A stretch of 64,000 bases of DNA, taken from positions 124,001 to 188,000 of the forward strand of contig NZ_JBHJHQ010000001.1 in NCBI RefSeq assembly GCF_042219825.1, written 5' to 3'. The notes under the pieces were generated by a model that saw only the letters and a program-made list of their open reading frames with translations, was not told where the DNA came from and did not search any database. Position 1 is the stretch's first letter. Each line of letters starts with the position of its first letter. Both the position numbers and the translations under genes were made by a program. Origin of the DNA: JBHJHP01 sp042219825 (lineage in GTDB: Bacteria > Bacteroidota > Bacteroidia > Bacteroidales > UBA5342). Below are positions 61,079 to 64,000 of this stretch, piece after piece.

Positions 61079-64000
61079 CTATTTATTCAACATCACCTTC
61101 ACGGCTTCTTCGAGCTGCTGGTCATGACCTTCAGCCATTTTGCCGGGCTCATTCTTCACTTTAATATCCGGTTCCAGCTGATTATTCTCAAGGAATTGTG
61201 TGTCGCCAACCGGCCTCCAGCCTCCCATAGGAATACCAAAATACAGGGTTGGGTCAATCTGGGTTTCCCACCATACAAATGTTCCTGTTCCCGGAACAGG
61301 CATGCCGAGTGTTTGTCCACCGTGTTTAATCTTATACGCTACAGGAAATAAATGTGCATCTGAATAATTGCTCTCGCTCATCAGTACGATAGACGGTTTT
61401 ACCCAACGGTTCCAGGGCTGGTAGCCAATGTTCTGGCCATGTGGAATGATCTCCATATATTTTTTCCCGGTAAGGAAATCTGATAGTACATCGTGGAGGT
61501 TTCCACCGCCGTTAAACCTGGTATCCACTATCAGGGCATCCGCCTGTAAAAATCTGCCCAACGATTCATCCACCACGGTACGCATACTGGCATCATTCAT
61601 GCCTCTAACGTGAACATAGCCCAGTTTCCCGCCGGAAAGTTTAACTGTTTCGTCACGACGGGTATCTACCCAACGCTTATAAAGTAACTGATTCTCAGCA
61701 CCGAGTGAAATAGGTTTTACAACTTCTTCCCAGTGTTTTTTATTGTTCGGATCAAAGACAGAAAGCAACACGTTTTGTCCCTCTTTCCGGTTCAGCAGCA
61801 TATAAAAATCTATATCAGGAGTGATCTCAGTACCATCAATTTTTTCAATAATGTTGCCTGCTTTTACTTTTGAATCTGCTTTATTAAGCGGACCTTCTTC
61901 AAGTATTTCAGCCACTTTAACACCCTTCCCGTTCCATGCATAATCATACAATAAACCAAGTGAAGCGGTCTTGTCTCCCTCAGGATCCTGATGCCTGAAA
62001 CCACTTCCGGTATGTGAGGCATTCAGTTCTCCCAGCATCTCACTCAGCATCTCTGCAAAGTCGTAGTTATTGTTGATATACGGCAGAAATCCTTCGTATG
62101 CATTTTTGTAGAATACCCAGTCCACACCCTGCATATCAGGCACATAGAATTTTTCTTTGACCTGTCGCCAGGCATGATCAAAAATGTATTTACGCTCCAG
62201 GTCTTTTCTCAGAACCATTTCGCTGCTTGTGCTGATACTCTTCGTTTTACCGTCTTTTGTGTCTACTTTAATGGGTTTGCCATCTGAAAGCACAAGAATG
62301 AAATCGCCGTCTTTAGACAGATCCATACTCACACGGCTACCACCGATTTTTGCAATTTCCTTCGTCTTTTTCGTTCTCAGTTCCGTTTCCCAGAGGTTAT
62401 ATTTCCCTTCAAATTTTGTGAGGTAATACAATTTGTCTCCGTCTTTGGATAAAAGAAAGTCAGCTGCAGAGGAGGTATTAACGGTTAGTTTTTTCTTTCG
62501 GTCGATCATGTTATCCCAATCGAATTTTAAGTCCTTAACCTCATCTTTATCTTTGTCTTTTTTGTCCTTTTTCTTGTCATCTTCCTCATCTTTTTTTGCT
62601 TTTTCTTCCTTCTCCTTCAGTAGTTCATAATCTTCTTCGGACAGGTTAAAACGATCCCATGCTTTTTGTGTAAAGAACATGCCATATACATCACCTTCGT
62701 TTGTGAAGCCATTTTCTCCCTTATTGCCTTCCCTGGTGGATAACCAGATCATCATCTTACCATCCATAGCCCATTTCGGAATCACATCTTCATAACCGCT
62801 TTTGGTAAGGTTACGCAGTGTGCCTTCGCCGGAAGCTTCTATCAAACCAACTTCAGGCCAGAACATCCGGTCTTTGGGACCGTAATTTACAAGGAACCAT
62901 TTGCTGTCGGGAGACCATTGATACCACATATCACCATCAGAGTAGGAATAGTTGTATTTAGCAGGCAGGATGACCCGTGTTTTTTTTGATTCCAGGTTAA
63001 CCACCATTAACGTAGTTCTGTTTTGAAGATAGGCTACTTCCTTACCATCCGGTGAAAAGGCCGGTTGAAATTCTTCTTCTTTTGTGGCAATAACAGGTTC
63101 TTCTTTCAAAACGGTACTCATAAAGAAATAAGGTTCGTCTTCGCGTACAATGGATGTTTTATACACGTTCCAGCTGCTGTCAACTTCCGCAGCATACAAC
63201 AATGATTTTCCATCGGGACTGAAACTCACGCTTCGTTCCTGATAAGGTGTATTGGTGATCCGCTTGGTGGTTCCGTGTTCAATGCTGCTTACAAATACTT
63301 CGCCCCTGAAAACATATGCAAATTCTTTACCGTTGGGAGAGACGGTGGATTCCGTAAAGCTGTTGTTTACCTTCACATTTTCCGGAATTGTCTGTCTGCC
63401 GTCATAAGCAACAGAAACATTTACTTTTTCAGGTTCACTGTCAGGATTCATGGTATATAACTCTCCATGGTAACTGAAACAGAGTTTTCCATCATCGCTT
63501 TTGCTAAGGAACCGAACCGGATGGTTTTTAAAATGTGTCAATTGTATATCTGATCCAGGATTGCTGATGGAACTTTTGTGTACATTAAATGAGCCGCTTT
63601 TCTCACTGAGAAAAAAGTAATCATCTCCGTTATTATCAAAAACAGGATTACGGTTTTCTCCTTTAAAAGTAGATAACTGCTTATAGGTATTTGGATCTGT
63701 GTTGTATACCCAAATATCACGTGTCACTGCTGATGTATGATGCTTTCGCCACTCGTTTTCATAACCTTTGCGGTCGTGAAAAATGAGTTTTTTTCCATCG
63801 GGACTGTATTTTGCATCGTGTGCCGGAGAAGTAAGGATTTGATCTACCCGGCCTCCTTTTACTGGAACAGAGTACAATTCTGCCATTACGCCACTCGGGA
63901 ACTGAACGTTGGTGGCCAGATCCTGTCTGACAGCAGAAAAGATGACACTGGCATTGTCAATGCTGAAATCACTGGGTGTTTCGTTGTTGGAATGAAAGGT
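61079..64000 (-). CDS. Tricorn-type S41 protease, N-terminus outside window
   Basis: The frame is open from the window edge through 61079 (973 visible residues). Order: WD40/PD40-type beta-propeller repeats (KYSPDGKKLIFHD, AFSPDGKEVAYLQ), a long charged insertion (around KEKEEKAKKDEEDD, KKDKKDKDKDEV), a second propeller-like part, a helical hinge, a PDZ-like domain (GVKVAEILEEGPLNKAD, AGNIIEKIDGTEI) and the S41 catalytic core. The nucleophile is the Ser of ESNYSDAHLFP (codon near 61361); DTRFNGGGNLHDVL is the preceding core motif. This is the tricorn-core layout that degrades oligopeptides; Bacteroidota versions are exported. An ATG at 63886 is internal, since the frame continues upstream. 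The MITE-like element lies just after its stop. Confidence 0.88.
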   Translation of the reverse strand, partial: TFHSNNETPSDFSIDNASVIFSAVRQDLATNVQFPSGVMAELYSVPVKGGRVDQILTSPAHDAKYSPDGKKLIFHDRKGYENEWRKHHTSAVTRDIWVYNTDPNTYKQLSTFKGENRNPVFDNNGDDYFFLSEKSGSFNVHKSSISNPGSDIQLTHFKNHPVRFLSKSDDGKLCFSYHGELYTMNPDSEPEKVNVSVAYDGRQTIPENVKVNNSFTESTVSPNGKEFAYVFRGEVFVSSIEHGTTKRITNTPYQERSVSFSPDGKSLLYAAEVDSSWNVYKTSIVREDEPYFFMSTVLKEEPVIATKEEEFQPAFSPDGKEVAYLQNRTTLMVVNLESKKTRVILPAKYNYSYSDGDMWYQWSPDSKWFLVNYGPKDRMFWPEVGLIEASGEGTLRNLTKSGYEDVIPKWAMDGKMMIWLSTREGNKGENGFTNEGDVYGMFFTQKAWDRFNLSEEDYELLKEKEEKAKKDEEDDKKKDKKDKDKDEVKDLKFDWDNMIDRKKKLTVNTSSAADFLLSKDGDKLYYLTKFEGKYNLWETELRTKKTKEIAKIGGSRVSMDLSKDGDFILVLSDGKPIKVDTKDGKTKSISTSSEMVLRKDLERKYIFDHAWRQVKEKFYVPDMQGVDWVFYKNAYEGFLPYINNNYDFAEMLSEMLGELNASHTGSGFRHQDPEGDKTASLGLLYDYAWNGKGVKVAEILEEGPLNKADSKVKAGNIIEKIDGTEITPDIDFYMLLNRKEGQNVLLSVFDPNNKKHWEEVVKPISLGAENQLLYKRWVDTRRDETVKLSGGKLGYVHVRGMNDASMRTVVDESLGRFLQADALIVDTRFNGGGNLHDVLSDFLTGKKYMEIIPHGQNIGYQPWNRWVKPSIVLMSESNYSDAHLFPVAYKIKHGGQTLGMPVPGTGTFVWWETQIDPTLYFGIPMGGWRPVGDTQFLENNQLEPDIKVKNEPGKMAEGHDQQLEEAVKVMLNK

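Noticed and set aside
63886..63888. Start of the S41 protease at the ATG near 63886
   Set aside because: The frame remains open up to the window edge with a propeller-like sequence, so this Met is internal and the gene is cut by the edge.

Overview
The window comes from a member of the Bacteroidota, probably a Bacteroidales or Marinilabiliales-like marine or polysaccharide-degrading lineage. Five things point there. Promoters of the TTG-N19/20-TAnnTTTG type stand before several genes. There is a type IX secretion (T9SS) component, PorQ, and a cargo protein with a T9SS C-terminal sorting domain. Many lipoproteins have short Bacteroidota-type lipoboxes. Several carbohydrate-active enzymes and a sulfatase are present. 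ORFs are A+T-rich and rarely have a recognisable Shine-Dalgarno sequence. No rRNA, tRNA, CRISPR array or complete insertion sequence was recognised.

Layout. Positions 1-10295 (minus strand) hold a HEAT-repeat lipoprotein cut by the window edge, an alpha/beta-hydrolase lipoprotein, two very large PAS-rich sensor histidine kinases, a TPR lipoprotein and the ribosome-rescue hydrolase ArfB. An orphan L-arabinose isomerase follows (10501-11988). Positions 12161-24333 (plus) form a core-metabolism block: glutamate synthase gltB-gltD, then etfB-etfA-acyl-CoA dehydrogenase behind its own promoter and a double terminator, then an ABC-F ATPase. Positions 24327-26986 (minus) encode an acyl-ACP thioesterase, a minimal K+ channel, PorQ and a small 2[4Fe-4S] ferredoxin. 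A Spy/CpxP-like periplasmic protein with a duplicated module follows.

Positions 28500-32847 hold a YhcH-type sugar anomerase gene divergent from a sodium-solute symporter, an AprA/fumarate-reductase-like flavoprotein and an AprB-like ferredoxin. This looks like an uncharacterised uptake-and-oxidation unit. An S37-type peptidase, a TetR repressor whose palindromic operator fills its own promoter spacer, and a GT1 glycosyltransferase come next.

Positions 36353-42751 are the most unusual accessory stretch. Two ~500-bp direct repeats, each ending in a promoter-like sequence, precede a T9SS-cargo gene pair and an A+T-rich gene pair. That second pair encodes a bacterial voltage-gated cation channel (filter TLEGWSD) overlapping a 617-aa protein with a PD-(D/E)XK nuclease-like domain. 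I regard it as the best candidate for an undescribed system. A GNAT acetyltransferase and a small membrane-anchored protein follow.

Positions 42793-64000 hold a beta-lactamase-like serine hydrolase, a GH115 alpha-glucuronidase, a TonB-C-like exported protein, a YafK-like L,D-transpeptidase, a lipoprotein bracketed by short palindromic repeats, an orphan TrpB, and an IMP dehydrogenase of the divergent Tritrichomonas type. A locus of three paralogous lipoproteins, each with seven repeats, encloses a GH39 glycosidase and a sulfatase. A MITE-like repeat and a tricorn-type S41 protease running off the window edge end the segment.
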